From Acanthamoeba castellanii str. Neff (taxonomy: Eukaryota > Discosea > Longamoebia > Acanthamoebidae), in contig NW_004457554.1 of assembly GCF_000313135.1 (NCBI RefSeq), positions 832,082 to 896,081 on the forward strand: a stretch of 64,000 bases of DNA. Direction: 5' to 3'. The notes under the pieces were generated by a model. It was not told the DNA's origin. It saw nothing but the letters and a program-made list of their open reading frames with translations, and ran no database searches. Numbering within the stretch: the stretch's first letter is position 1; every line of letters starts with the position of its first letter. A program made the position numbers and the translations under genes. Shown one piece after another: positions 1 to 11,636 of the stretch.

Positions 1-782
1 AACCGGCCTCCACCTTAACGATGTGCTGATGCTCTGATTCGCGTGCGTGTCACTGTTAGTGAGGTGAGCGCGAGCAGCCTGCGTAGCAAGTGGCACCGGC
101 TTACCGAGCGAGCTCACGAATTCGGGCGATCGACACGCGTGCACGCTGTGATTCAAACCGAGCCGCCCCTGGGCGTTGGTCCCCATCCCGTAGACGCGGC
201 CCGAGCTGGTCAGGAACAGGCAATGACTGCCTCCAGCCGACGCAGAAACCACCTTGAATGAATTGATGAAGACGAAGGAGAAGAAGACCGGTCGGGTGTG
301 GCAACACGCGCTGTTGGTGAGCACCACTGCACCACGAGGCCGCCACTGGCGGAGGACAAGGCGCAGTACCCTCTCGCTGCGGAGTGTGGAGAGCCAGACG
401 AACTCTGGCCGGACGTCCTTTTCGATGGTGCCGACGCAAAGGGCTTGGCTCAGCCGGAAGGGAAAGAGCGGGTCTCGCGCCACGTCCCGCCACCGCCTGT
501 GGAGGCCACAGAGGCGTAAATAGAAATACAGTTATTTTTTCAATATATAAGATATATAATATTCAAGTCGTTAATTATTGCGCTAATGTGGTCTACCGGG
601 CTAATGAAGCAGAACACGCACCGACAGACCAAAGCAAAGCGGGAGAGGTCGGTGATGGACATGTCCGATAGACTAACAACCATACTCATGAGCTCCTTGC
701 TCTGGAAGACCTCCTCTTCCACTCCGCCCTCTGTGCCGGGTTCGACAGTGCTGATCACCGCTGAGGTCGCCGCATGCCCCAT
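1..782 (-). CDS. F-box and RCC1-repeat protein, 3' part outside window
   Basis: Three exons can be read on the minus strand: 782-622, 496-105 and 33-1, joined at GT-AG introns with matching phase. Exon 1 begins at the ATG at 782 and carries the start of an F-box-like helix pair ending LSRFALVCR. Exon 2 completes it with RRWRDVARDPLFPFR, the usual W of F-box proteins. After a spacer comes an RCC1 repeat (GGSHCLFLTSSGRVYGMG followed by NAQGRLGL), and exon 3 restarts the next repeat with HIVKVEAG. F-box proteins with RCC1 propellers usually act as substrate receptors of SCF ubiquitin ligases; that role is inferred here. The reading frame is open upstream of 782, so an earlier start cannot be excluded. 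The rest of the propeller lies to the left of the window. Confidence 0.75.
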
Positions 783-1122
783 GTACCGCGGGTTCTCCGT
801 TTTTGTGTTTCCACTCCTTGACGCCCAGAACCCGGGTATCGATGCACCGTCATTTCTCTTCTTTTTCCTTTTCTTCTTTGCCGTGTCTGTAATTTTGTAG
901 ACAACATAGCGTCGACAGTTGTGGCCCAAGGCGGGAAGTGGAGATACAGCGCAAGACGGGAGGAGTTGTCTTGTCGGTCGGCAGCCTGCGGTACGGTCTG
1001 CTTTTGTCCTCGCAGCATCGTCATTTCGTTTAGTGCCAACCATCTGACTCGAACCGTGGATCGATCCCACCTCTTGATTCGATCAACATCAGGAATCGAA
1101 TTGATCCGATTTAATCATAAAG
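783..1122. other. Divergent intergenic region
   Basis: This 340-base gap separates the divergent F-box/RCC1 and DnaJ genes and must hold both promoters. It has a pyrimidine-rich stretch near 855-885. I recognise no other element or gene. Confidence 0.5.
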
Positions 1123-2751
1123 ATGGAGGGAAAGGTTCTTGAGACAGAGTACTACGACCTGCTGGGTGTGAGCCCTACGGCCACCACGGCGCAGATCAAG
1201 AAGGGGTACTATCAGGCCGCGAAGGTTCATCATCCCGACAAGGGCGGCAGCGAAGATACGGTTCGAACACCATGGAGCCTGACGATTTATTTTCTGTAAA
1301 TCTTGCATGAATTAATCAATTAATCCCTCCAGTTTAAAGCGATTTCTGTCGCGTATGAGGTCCTGTCCGACCCCGAGAAGAGGGAACGGTACAATAAGTA
1401 CGGCAAGGTACGGCAACGTTGCGGGCGCATGCATGACTCTTTTTTTAAACACTTTTTCGATCTTCTGCAGGTGGTGTTTGAAAAGGGCGATGACATCTTC
1501 TCCGACCCGCGCGAGCTGTTCAAGGACATGTTTGGTGGTGAGAAGTTCAAGGAGTTCTTTGGTGAAGTCTCTTTCGGTACCGAACTCGCTCACGCAGTCA
1601 CTCCCCAAGCAAACTTCTGCCGAGGCACAGAACGCCGCACGCTGATTCCTTGTTACAGAGCACTTCTCGGCCACCTCGGACCCTGGTGAGCAGGAGGCGC
1701 ACCGAATCATCACTCTCCGAGCACAGCTTCTCTCGAAACTTGAGCTCTACCTGGAGGGCAGCGAAGAGGGTTTGTTTTTTTCTTCTTCTTCTTCTTCAAC
1801 TCTGCTCATTCATTTGTCAATGCTTTGTGCTCACCGTAACACTTTGCGTTTACGCCACAGAATTCAAGCAGTCGCTCACCAAACAAGCGGCAGAGCTGAA
1901 GGACGAGGATCGAGGCGCTGAGCTGCTCTACCATGTATATATGCCCACGCCTACCACTAGTGGTCCTCCTTTCTCATGTTCTGATGAGTTCATTACCCGC
2001 GTTTCTGCCTGGCAGGTCGGCTACGTGTATCGGTCAGAGGCCAAGCAGCACTTGGGTGGCATCGGTGGCACCTTTGCCGAATGGCGCGAGAAGGCGCACA
2101 TGATCAAGGAAACCTGGGGAGCACTCAAGTACGTCCCTTGCGCCAGTTGTGTGAGTCGCTGGCCGTCAACTCATCTCGAGCGTTTGCTGTGGTTGTGGTG
2201 GTTGCGCTTGCCAGGTCCGCCATTCGCCTGGAAGTGGCGCAGCAGGAACTTCAGGCTAAGCAGATGGAGGGCGAGCTGGGAACACAGACCGAAGAGCAGG
2301 CCGAGCTCGAGGCTGCCATCGAAAGCGAAGGCATGGGTGCCCTCTTCCGAATGGGCAAGCTCGAAACCGAGAACACTATGCGAAAGGTTCGTTTGCCACT
2401 TCATCTCTTTACCATCGCCGTGTGCTTCATCGCGGGCTGCAGACGCTTCTTTTTCTCACCTTGCGCGCTTAGGTATGCGAGTCGGTGTTGGGCGACCTGG
2501 ACATCTCCAAGGCCGAGCGGAGGAGACGCGCCAAGGGTCTGCGAATCATGGGCGAGATCTATGAGAAGGTGGGCGCCACCGAGTACAGGCGAAAGCTCAA
2601 GGAGGAGGAGAAGAAGAGGAAGGAGGAAGCCGATGCCGGCGGCCACAAGGGCAAGGAGAAGGCCGAGACCGAGTCATCCAAGGACGAAGCCGACGAAGCG
2701 CTTGCCGCCGAACCTCCCGTGCCCAGCAACAGCAACGAAGATATTGACTGA
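1123..2751 (+). CDS. DnaJ co-chaperone with DnaJ-X domain
   Basis: The first exon encodes a J domain starting TEYYDLLGVSPTATTAQIKK, with the Hsp70-stimulating HPD motif in HHPDKGG. The next exon completes it (AYEVLSDPEKRERYNKYG). Further exons give FKDMFGGEKFKEFFGE and then helical segments such as GGTFAEWREKAHMIKETWG and MGKLETENTMRK, and ISKAERRRRAKGLRIMGEIY. This layout matches the DnaJ-X family that includes yeast Caj1 and Djp1, class C J-proteins without Gly/Phe and zinc regions. The C-terminus is a Lys/Glu-rich tail. About eight exons with GT-AG borders are needed. The start is the ATG in AAAGATGGAG, immediately before the J domain. Cytosolic Hsp70 partnering is known for the family; a peroxisomal or organelle role would be a guess. 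Confidence 0.9.
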
Positions 2752-3086
2752 AGAGGAAGAAGATCTGGCAAGAGGTGGAAGAAGAAGACAATGACTGAAG
2801 CGGGGCGCGTGGAACAGGCTGCCTCTCTAGCTATTTATTTATTATTTGTTACTCCTGTGGCTCGCCTTCTGCCTTCTGTTTCGATGGAAGGGGACGCACA
2901 TAGGTGCACACAAATGCAAATAATATAAATAACATTTATTTATCTAACAACCGGTGTTGTGTGTGTGCGAGACCCAGGATTGAAAGAAGAAAAGGGGAGA
3001 GAAACAGATAACGAATCACCGCGACAAGGTGGCGGCACGAACGATAACCAGCCCTGAGGCAATCAAAAGCAGGCCCTCGGCGCGGG
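2752..3086. other. Intergenic region
   Basis: This is the 3' flank of the DnaJ gene and the promoter of the PH-domain gene. It has an AT-rich patch near 2910-2945 that includes AATATAAATAA and TTTATTTATC. No gene is visible. Confidence 0.4.
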
Positions 3087-6000
3087 ATGGAGGATGGCGA
3101 TGAGGAGAGGAGCCTCGCCAAGCCATTGGCCATCCTCGGCGCTGCAAAACGAACCATCTACCCATCGTTAGGCGCGGCGAGATTCCCGAAAGGAGAAAAT
3201 GAACAGAGTAGGGGCGATGTGGAGGGAGGTGCGAAGATTGGAGAGAAGGGGACACAGGAAGTTGTGTTCATGGGTGAAGATGGCATTATGGAAGTGAAGA
3301 CCACGGCCGGGCCATCATCGACGAAAGGGGCCGCCCCGAGGCTTCAGTACGCGTTCTATCGACCACCGACCAAGCGCCTCTACCGCAAGCTCGAGGGCTG
3401 GTTGTGGAAGAAGGGCGCCAACAGCGTCATCTCGGGATGGAAGCGGCGCTACTTCTACCTGAAGGACAATCGACTCTACTACAGCACCGATCCGCAAGCG
3501 GAGCCGATCAACTACATCCTCCTCACAGCAGCGGCTGCAATCGAAGCGCCGCTGCATCCCGATCCGCGATTCCCTCACTCCTTCCATCTTCGAACGACCT
3601 GCACCAAGCGCGTCTACGTGCTGGCGGTGGAGGACGCCGAGGACGTCGAGCGCTGGGTGGGCGGCGTGCGGGAGGTAATCAAACTGCTGGCCGACCGCTA
3701 CTCGCTGCACAAGGACTTCATCAAGCAGTACATCTTGCCTCCAGATGAACCGCAAGAGGCGTCGTCGACTGCTTCCTCCTCTGCCGCTCCATCTTTGGCC
3801 AAGAGCGAGCGAGGCCGACCCAAGAGCACGCCCGCTCCGCTGCTGGGTCCAAGCTCGGCGCGGCCCGTCGTCGACCTCCTCATCACCCACGCGCACCTCA
3901 ACACCAACCACAAGCTGGCCCACGCTGCCGGTCGCGCGGGCCTCTATCTGGAGCTGTCGCTGGGCAGGCAGAGCCTCCGCACGTGGTCCTACCATCACTC
4001 CAAAGCGGACGTCGGGCATGCGGAATCGTCGAGAGAGGTGCGAAGGACCGAGAACCACTACGACCGACACTCGCCCGCCACCTCGCCGCACATTCGCAAC
4101 CTGTCTTCCGCTCGCTCGAATACGTCGCCGCCCGCATCGCCGCCATCGTTGTCGTCGTTCATGCCCTCGCCGTTGCTGTCGTCATCTTCATCGGCGTCCT
4201 TCCCATGGGCCGGATTGGGCTGCACGTTCACGGAGGAGGGCTCGGGCGAGGATATCATGGAGGGGGCAGGCTGCGTGAAGGTGGCGCTCTGGCAGATTGG
4301 CGGATTGGGTTCGGCCGACACGCTGGTAGACGAGCAATGGATCGATCTGGCGACCATACCTATGGACAAGGCCGATGAGGTCACTCTGGCCTTCTCTTTT
4401 TCCTTTGCGGTCTCTCCGCGTACGTCTCTCTCTCTCTCTCTTGTGTGTGTGTGTGTGTCGTCGTCGTCGTGTGTCGTCATGTGTCGTGTGAACTCTTGCT
4501 CCTTTCACCACTGACCGTTGGCGTTCGGCGTGTAACTGCAGTGTCAGATCTCGGACCACGCTCGAACAAATCTCAGTCCAGCGGCAACCTGAGCCCGAGG
4601 AATCATCATCCATCCAAGTCTATGGTGAGTCACCCACACGCGTGCCATTGTTCCTTCCGTACTCTGTTGCAACTCACTCACTCACTCCACTTCACTCGGC
4701 TTTGTTCGCATTTGGGCTTAGATGAAGGTGAGCGCGCCACGCAAAGCGGAGCCCGCAAAGAAGCAGTCCGAGTGGACCAAAGCGCGCGTGTCACCTGCGT
4801 CACAAAACGGGTATCGTAGCCTCTCACCGGTACACGGCGCCGCAGAGGGGAACAACCCGCAGCCGAAACCCAATCCCCGTCCAGCCGTAGAGACGACGCT
4901 GGCCAACAACTGGAAGACCGAGGTGCTGGGCACGCTCGCTGTGGCGGATTTTGCGACGCGGGGTATAGAACAAGAGGAGAAGGAGCTGGAGGAAGATGAA
5001 CGAGAAGAGGAGCGAGAGCGTGAGACCATGTCATCGCCATCTCAACGCAACGGTCAACGATCCACCGAGGTACACTTGATCACCACCACCTCTTCAGCGG
5101 TTGTCCGCACGTGCGTGTGCCATTCAATTAATCACCCAATGTGTCGTGGCGTAGGACGCGCCATGTACAGTGACCATCAAGGTCCAAAAGAGTCCGCGGT
5201 CGTTCGACAAGTCAGCGCTGTTGCAAGACCGGGGCATCGCGTCCACGTCGATCCCCATGCGACTGGACACCGGCGACATCGTGCTCTTCGACAATTCGCA
5301 CATTTTGGCGTACGGAACAAAATTCTTCACCATGAGCCACGTACGCTCTCTCCGCCCACACTACTGCCCACCTCCGCCCTCCGCCCCTTCGCCTGCGACC
5401 GCGCGGCTGATAGAGCGTGTGTTCAACAGTGGGATCATGTGGCGATGGTGGTGCGCTGGTGGAACAACGAAATCAGACTTCTTGAAGGTGCGCACCGGTC
5501 CCTCCTCATCATTGCGTGAGCGACGATCTGACAATCGTTTTGCTCCTTGTCCCTGTCTACCAGCCACCCTGGAGGGTGGTGTGGAGATGTACAATTTTGA
5601 CGATAGAATCGAGTTACTGCGAACGGTATCGAAAGTCGCTATACGACAGCTCTCGGTGCAGAGGACGCCCGAGATGATGGACGCAATCTACCGGTAGATC
5701 ACCTCTACCGCCCATATCGTCTTTTCCCCGCCTTCTCATATCCTGTGTTGCTTACGTCACCGGTGGCCAACAGGTTCATTGATGAGGTGCAGGGGCGGCC
5801 ATTTCAAAAGAACCGACTTTCCATGGTCAAGGCCTGGAGCGGGCTCAACACGTACGCCACCGTCACCACCTCGCTCATACGCGATGCCTGCCGTAGCGCC
5901 GCCGCGAGACTCACCGGTGCCCGCCCACCGCTGCAGGGAGGAGGACTTCTCGTCGCTCTTCTGCTCGGAGCTGACGGCGGCGGCCTACAAGCGCATGGGC

Positions 6001-6141
6001 CTGGTGCGTGACTCGTCCAAGTCGAGCAACAACTACATGCCCTCGTGCTGGGCGGGCAAGGGCCGCACGGAGGACACCCGAATACCGCTCAAGCCCAGCG
6101 TGCGCCTCGAACGCAAGGTCGTGTTCCCCATCACCAAGTAG
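3087..6141 (+). CDS. PH domain fused to YiiX/C92-type papain-fold hydrolase
   Basis: Exon 1 (3087 to about 4419) holds a PH domain: KLEGWLWKKGANSVISGWKR opens it, then RYFYLKDNRLYYS, and it closes with EDVERWVGGVREVIKLLADR. A long Ser/Pro-rich linker follows. Downstream exons encode MRLDTGDIVLFDNSHIL, then after an intron WDHVAMVVRWWNNEI, and in the last exons EEDFSSLFCSELTAAAYKRM. These match the permuted NlpC/P60 superfamily (YiiX/YaeF-like, peptidase family C92), where the His in DHVAMVV and the Cys in FCSEL are the catalytic pair; both are present. PH domains usually bind phosphoinositides, so I infer a membrane-targeted cysteine hydrolase acting on an amide or ester, possibly a lipid. 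The substrate is unknown. Roughly 800 residues in about nine exons. Confidence 0.75.
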
Positions 6142-6415
6142 CGAGAATAATAGGCATGCGGGGTTACGTATGTAAATACAACAAATCAATTTTATTTGTT
6201 ATCAATCTCGAAGAAATGTACGCGGAATCTGATCAAAAACAGGTGAAGCCACCGATTTTTTGCCTCTTGTTCATTCATTTACTTCAACCACAAGCCAAGC
6301 ACCAGCCCGTACCGCTTTGTTGTAGGTACCACTCTTATTCAGCCCATTTTTATTTTCTTTACTCACCATCGTTTCTACTCGATTTCCGCTTCGTTCTTGG
6401 GGCGATTAGGGCGAG

Positions 6416-8406
6416 ATGGAGTTCAAGCTTTCGTGGGCACTGGTGGTAGTACTGGTGGGGGTGGGCTTGGGCTACTTCGGCCGCGGCATCATCGCCCACC
6501 TCAAGGCTCCGGGCGCTCAGCAACTCGCTGGTGCCGACTACAGCGCGCCCTCTTCGTGGGTCGGCTACCGCTTCGCGCAGTGGGCCGATCGAGGTACCCC
6601 ACACCCCACTTCAACACACACCGCACACACACCACACACACAGTAACGCGAACGCTAAGTCTGACGCTTGATGCAGTGCTGATGTATCTGCGGAGCAAAC
6701 TGGTGCCGCCTCCCTACATGGCGCTGCAGCTGGCCACTTCACACTTCACCTCTCAAGCGCTACATCTCGTGGCCAAGGTGCGCCGCTGTTGGTCTGAGCT
6801 CCGATTTTAGTCCCCGGTGAGGGCATGATGCGCTCATGCACACGCTTGCTCTCTCGTTTCGCCAGCTGGGGATAGCCGACCTGATCGGCGATGGCAGTAA
6901 GACCGCAGGCGAGCTGGCCAAAGCCAACGACGTCCTCGAAGAGAATCTCTATCGCATCCTCAGGTGCACCTACGCGCACACAGCCCACGCAGCCCACGCA
7001 CACGCACACGCACGAGGGTGAAGAGGCGTCTTACCTGACGGTTGGTTCTCAGGACTCTGGCCAGCGTCGGCTACTTTTATGAAGACAAGCCGCGCTCCTT
7101 TCGCAACACCGAGCTTTCGTCCGTGCTTCGGTAACTGGCGCCACCGACCCACTCGCCCATGCGTTCCTGTTCAGACTCTTCGGTTACTCGTTTACTTTCG
7201 TTCACAGCAAGGATCACCCTTCGACGGTGCGCAATCTAGTGATGGCCTATCACGACCACGTCCACTGGGGCGCATCCGACGGCATGCTCCTCACCCTGAC
7301 AGAAGGTGTTGTGGGGTGGAGAAAGGTACTACATCTGACCAAGGCCGCCACCTTGAAGCGACGCATCGGCTCGCTTGACTTGGTTCCAATTGTGTGCGGG
7401 CACATCAGTACCTGCCCGACGAAACGTTCTGGGATTACTACGAAGACAACCGAGTGCAGAACGAGGTGTTCAACCAGGCCATGGCCGGTACGTTGCACGC
7501 CACTTTGTTTCAAACGATCCGGGCCTCACATACCCTGCCACCTCCACATTCATTAGAAACCAACGCACTGCGTGGCGCTGCCGTCATTGAGGACTACGAC
7601 TTCCGCCAGTTTGAGGTGAGAATCGTGACTGCCTCATTGCACTCATTGAGATCTGTGATGATAGCTCAGCACCACCTTGCGTGTGTGGCGCACAGCATGT
7701 GGTGGACGTGGGCGGAGGTCGAGGCAAGTTTGTGAACATGCTGCTGCGGCGGTACGTGAACATGACCGCCACCATCTACGATCAGCAGCACGTCATCGAC
7801 GAGGCGATCATCGAGTGGCAGGAGCGGTACGGCAAGAATGTGATCAACTATCAGGGTATGACCACCATCATGGCTCATCGCACCATCCATCATCGTTGCA
7901 TCTCACGCGTTGCTTTGTGTGGCGCGTTAAAACGCGCACAGATCGTGTGTTTATGGAGGCCGGCGATTTCTTCGAGAGCGTGCCGTCGGGCGGTGACTGC
8001 TACGTGCTCAAGGGCGTCGTCAGCCAGCTGGACGATGCCAAGGCCCTCACTCTTCTCCAGAATGTGAGGCAGGCCATGCAGCAAAGTGCGTCAACCCTCC
8101 CACAATGCCAGCTCTCCTGTTACCTTGTCCGTTAACCAATTTGTGGTGGCTCACTACGCAATGGTTCACTCAGAGGGAAAGAAGCTGGTGCTGGTGGAGG
8201 CCGACTTTATCAAGCCCCACGACCAGCGGCAGATCAATCTGGCCCTGGACCTGGTGTCGATGACGGTCTACCAGGGCAAGGGCCGGACGCAGGAGGAATT
8301 CGCGCGGCTGCTGACCAGCGCCGGCTTCGACCTCAAGCGTGTGGTCGAGACGCGCAGTCCCTTCACCGTCATCGAAGCTGTCGCACAACTGCGCAATGTC
8401 GACTGA
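6416..8406 (+). CDS. Membrane-anchored SAM-dependent O-methyltransferase-like protein
   Basis: The N-terminus is a hydrophobic anchor (LSWALVVVLVGVGLGYF). A plant/ASMT-type dimerisation region follows (LGIADLIGDGSKTAGELA with the helix NDVLEENLYRILR). The SAM-binding motif I is HVVDVGGGRGKFVNMLLRR, and EFARLLTSAGFDLKRVV with SPFTVIEA forms the C-terminal end. This is the Methyltransf_2 fold, about ten exons. In the family a catalytic His lies in a motif like KWILHDW; here the matching segment reads KGVVSQLDD, so the His and the following Asp are absent. The protein may therefore be inactive or use other chemistry. The start is the ATG preceding the membrane anchor. Confidence 0.8.
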
Positions 8407-8471
8407 GGCAGGTGCAACAGGCGCCAAAACTGGCCGTTTGTCTCCACCACGGGGGCGTACAGAAAAGACTG

Positions 8472-8490
8472 AATAAAATAAAATAAATAT
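8472..8490 (+). terminator. Probable poly(A) signals of the methyltransferase gene
   Basis: Overlapping AATAAA hexamers lie about 65 bases after the stop codon, within a short AT-rich stretch. This is the standard eukaryotic cleavage signal. Confidence 0.5.
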
Positions 8491-8524
8491 AAATATAAAT
8501 TAATCTTCTTCGAGAAGCATCAAG

Positions 8525-9642
8525 ATGCACGCCTTCCTTGCTCGCAGACCTGTGACTCGCATAGTACGATCGTACCTTCCCCGTTGCTCCTCTGGCGGTC
8601 ATATGCGTATGCCATTGCACTTGTCTCCATTGATTTAAGATGCATGCACGCAGGAAAACGAAGAGGGCACTGCATTAGTGGTGGACGCGGGGGCAGCAGC
8701 GACGTGCATCACCAATTGCCGCGACTGCCGCATCACCCTCACCGGCCGCGCCACCAAGCTCGTCATTGGTTGGCCTGCGCACCTCACCCCAAGCTTTGCT
8801 ACTTGTTTCACTGATGACACCACCTTTGCCCCCAACCCGGCAGAGGGGTGCCGCGACTGTACCTTGACTCTGTCCAAACCAGTGACGACGGGCACCGCCG
8901 AGGTCATCAACTGCCAGTCGGTGACCGTGCACCTCAACCATCACATACCCACCATCCAGGTGCCAGATTCTCCCACCTTCTCTTTCTTCGCTTTTCCCCC
9001 TCCCTCGCTTCGCTTTCGCTTTCGCTCTTTGCCCAACCGCTGGCACCGGTGATCATAGGCGGACGGGTGCACGGGCTGTGAGCTGGTGCTGCGAGACAGG
9101 CGGGGCTTCCACGCGCTATACACCGCCAAGACGACGCAGATGGTGGTCACCCTGCCCAATGGCGAGGCCGACGGCCAGGTCCAGCGCTACGAGCTCGATT
9201 ATTCCGATGGAGAGTGCGTGGCTCCCGCCCTGGCTCTGTTCATCTTGCCGAGAGTCTCACGAGCTTGAATCTTTGCGCATGTGTGTGTGGTGGTGCGTGT
9301 CGTGTGTGCGGTGGTGCGTGTCGTGTGTGCGGTGGTTACTCAAAGGCTGGAGTTGGATCAGTTCATCACTCGCTTCGTGGAAGACAACGCGCCGCCGCTG
9401 ACCGAGAGGGTCATCAGAGAAGGCGCCGGCTACCCGACCACTGTTCGGGTACGTGCCATCAACAGCCCCCCCCCAAACTGGGTGGGCGATGGTCTACTCA
9501 GTCTTCCGAACTGACTCTGGCCGCCGCGCGCCTGCAGGAGAAAGAGATCAACGACGCTCGAGAGAGACAGCTCGAGGAGGCCCTCGTCAACTTCCTCGAC
9601 TCAGAGCTGTTCCCCAACCCCGCCCCCACCCCCAATCGCTGA
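8525..9642 (+). CDS. CAP C-terminal (CARP) beta-helix protein
   Basis: Exon 1 encodes a short Arg-rich leader (MHAFLARRPVTRIVRSYL) that resembles a mitochondrial presequence. Later exons give the repetitive beta-helix pattern of the C-CAP/CARP fold: TCITNCRDCRITLTGRATK, then GCRDCTLTLSK, INCQSVTVHLNHHIPTIQ and DGCTGCELVLRDRRGF. The same fold is used by the actin-monomer-binding C-terminus of cyclase-associated protein and by tubulin cofactor C and RP2. The tail is LQEKEINDARERQLEEALVN. There is no N-terminal helical-folded CAP domain. Binding of actin or tubulin is inferred from the fold only. The exon 1 to exon 2 join is the least certain, because the simplest CAG acceptor breaks the frame and an AAG acceptor at about 8639 keeps it. 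Confidence 0.7.
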
Positions 9643-9942
9643 GCGAGCGAGATCGAAGACCGGAGGAGGTGGGAGTGTACCCCGCCCCGCCCCGCCCCGC
9701 CCCACTGTACACAGCCTACTACTACTACTACTGCCGCCGGCCATGGTAGTACCAATGACCAACCACCACACCGCCCCCCTTGGGGTCTGCGGTTCTCCCC
9801 GGCCGCGGGCGCGAAACGTCGTTGGCTCGCTTCGTGGCATGACCAATGCGCGACACTCCGTTTGTTGGAGCTGCTCTTGCGCCTCAGCTCACGGCCGCAA
9901 AGTCGAAAAGAGAAAAAGAGAAGCAAGTGCGCAACACACGAG
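9643..9942. other. Intergenic region with CCCCG repeat
   Basis: This 300-base gap holds a GC-box-like tandem repeat of CCCCG units near 9680-9703 and a short TAC run after it. It probably carries the promoter of the next gene. Confidence 0.4.
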
Positions 9943-10990
9943 ATGGGGCTGGGGGTGAGTGTCGAGGTGCGGCGGTGCGCTTCGCTGTCGGAGGACGAGA
10001 TGCGGCAGCTCTACGGGTTCAGCAACGAACTGATGGCCGAGTCCGCCGACTCGTTCCTCAACCACATGGAGCAGTACGACCTCGCCTTCATCTTTCGCGA
10101 GAAGAGCAGCACCAGCGGTGCCAAGAAGGCATTGGGTCGTCTCGTCGGCCTGTCCGTGTGGCGGACCATGGACACCGACAACTCCTGGGTAAAGGTCATC
10201 GTTCAAGGTGCGAAGATCAAGCTTTATTAGCAATATGACTATATTCATTATTAAATTTGAAAAGGGCTTCAATTTGATTAATTTTTATTTTTAATTTGCT
10301 TCTTTTAGAATATATTTATTTATTTATTTATTTTGGATTTTTGCAGGCAAACTGCGGATCGTGCACGAGTACCGGCGACGGTCGTTGCACGTGGTGGCCT
10401 GTCTCTTGTACTACGCGTGGAAGCAGCTGCGCCACCCGCTCACCCGCTTCTTCTTCTTCTCGATCGCGAGCGTGTTTAACTACGTCTCCATGAAGCGGAG
10501 CGTGGGCCGCTACTACGTGCTCAACAACATCCACCCGCCCGAGGAGCGCGCCATCGTCGCGCCGCTCTACTCCATTCTCGACCGGTACCGCTCGCTCGCA
10601 CGCACGCGCTCCATCACCACCTTGACGAGTGCCAATCGTGTGCGTGTGCGGTCGCGTGTGTGCGGTTGTGTGCGGTGCAGGGCGGTGAAGGATGACAACT
10701 TCGAGGTGGAGGAGGGCACGGGAGCGATCAACGTGCACGTGGTGATCCAGCCGGAGACCTTCGCCGAGTACCCTGAGTCCTACTTCGACCTGCCCGAGGC
10801 CCGCGAGTACATCGCGCTCAACCCGCGGTACCGCGAGGGCTACGACCTCAGCTACGTGTTCCCCTTCTCCCTCGCCAACGTGGTCTCCATGGCCCGTCGC
10901 TGCTGGCAACAGAACCGGCAGCCGCCGCGCAGCGCACGCCACGACATCCAACCACTGACATGCCCTGCTCCCTCAACATCTTCTTCATGA
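9943..10990 (+). CDS. Hypothetical protein, three exons
   Basis: I do not recognise a family. Exon 1 reads MGLGVSVEVRRCASLSEDEM and continues to a VGLSVWRTMDTDNSW segment. Exon 2 has an Arg/aromatic-rich helix (RIVHEYRRRSLHVVACLLYY, then KQLRHPLTRFFFFSIASVF), and exon 3 has FEVEEGTGAINVHVVIQPE followed by FDLPEAREYIALNPRYREGY. The order of short strands and a long helix is faintly reminiscent of GNAT acyltransferases, but no acetyl-CoA motif is clear. The protein is about 290 residues. The exon frames agree and codon use is like the neighbours, so the gene itself is well supported. Confidence 0.6.
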
Positions 10991-11091
10991 TGATGATGAC
11001 GATGATGATGATGCGGCGTTATAAACAACTACAACTACAGAGTTGAGTGGTAGAAGGGGTGGTACAATAACAAAAAGGGAAGCAGAGCAGA

Positions 11092-11597
11092 CTAGACAAT
11101 GACGGCGGTGGCCTGTGGGCGGGTGTGCTTGTGGTACTGGTCGAGCGCTTGTGGCATCCAGCGCTTCAAGAGTACGATTCTGTCGGCGTTTGGTGGGTGC
11201 GTGGACAGGTACTTCAACACTACACGACGCCGCGCGCGCACAGCGAGGAAGACGATCAGCGCATCAGCGAGAGTGTCAACGAGAACGAGAGCGTAGCGGG
11301 GCTTACTTGAGGGCGAGGCTGCAGAGAATCGGATCCATAGATCGACGGCGTTCGTGGGGTCGTAGCCCGCTTCGGCCATCAGCATCAACCTGGTGTGGAG
11401 TGGTCCGACGACGTCGATCGAGCAAGTCGCACACGACCGACCGACGTGAGGAGGGCTGAAGCGGTGGAAGGTGGAACAAGTAGATTGTTTTTGAGGGGAG
11501 AGACTGTTGCGGTACCCGATGAAGTCGGCTTCGTGCTCGAACTTGCGAGAGAACGGGAGTGCAAGGAACAACGTCAAGAACTGGCGTAGCTGTGTGG

Positions 11598-11636
<39 letters not shown>

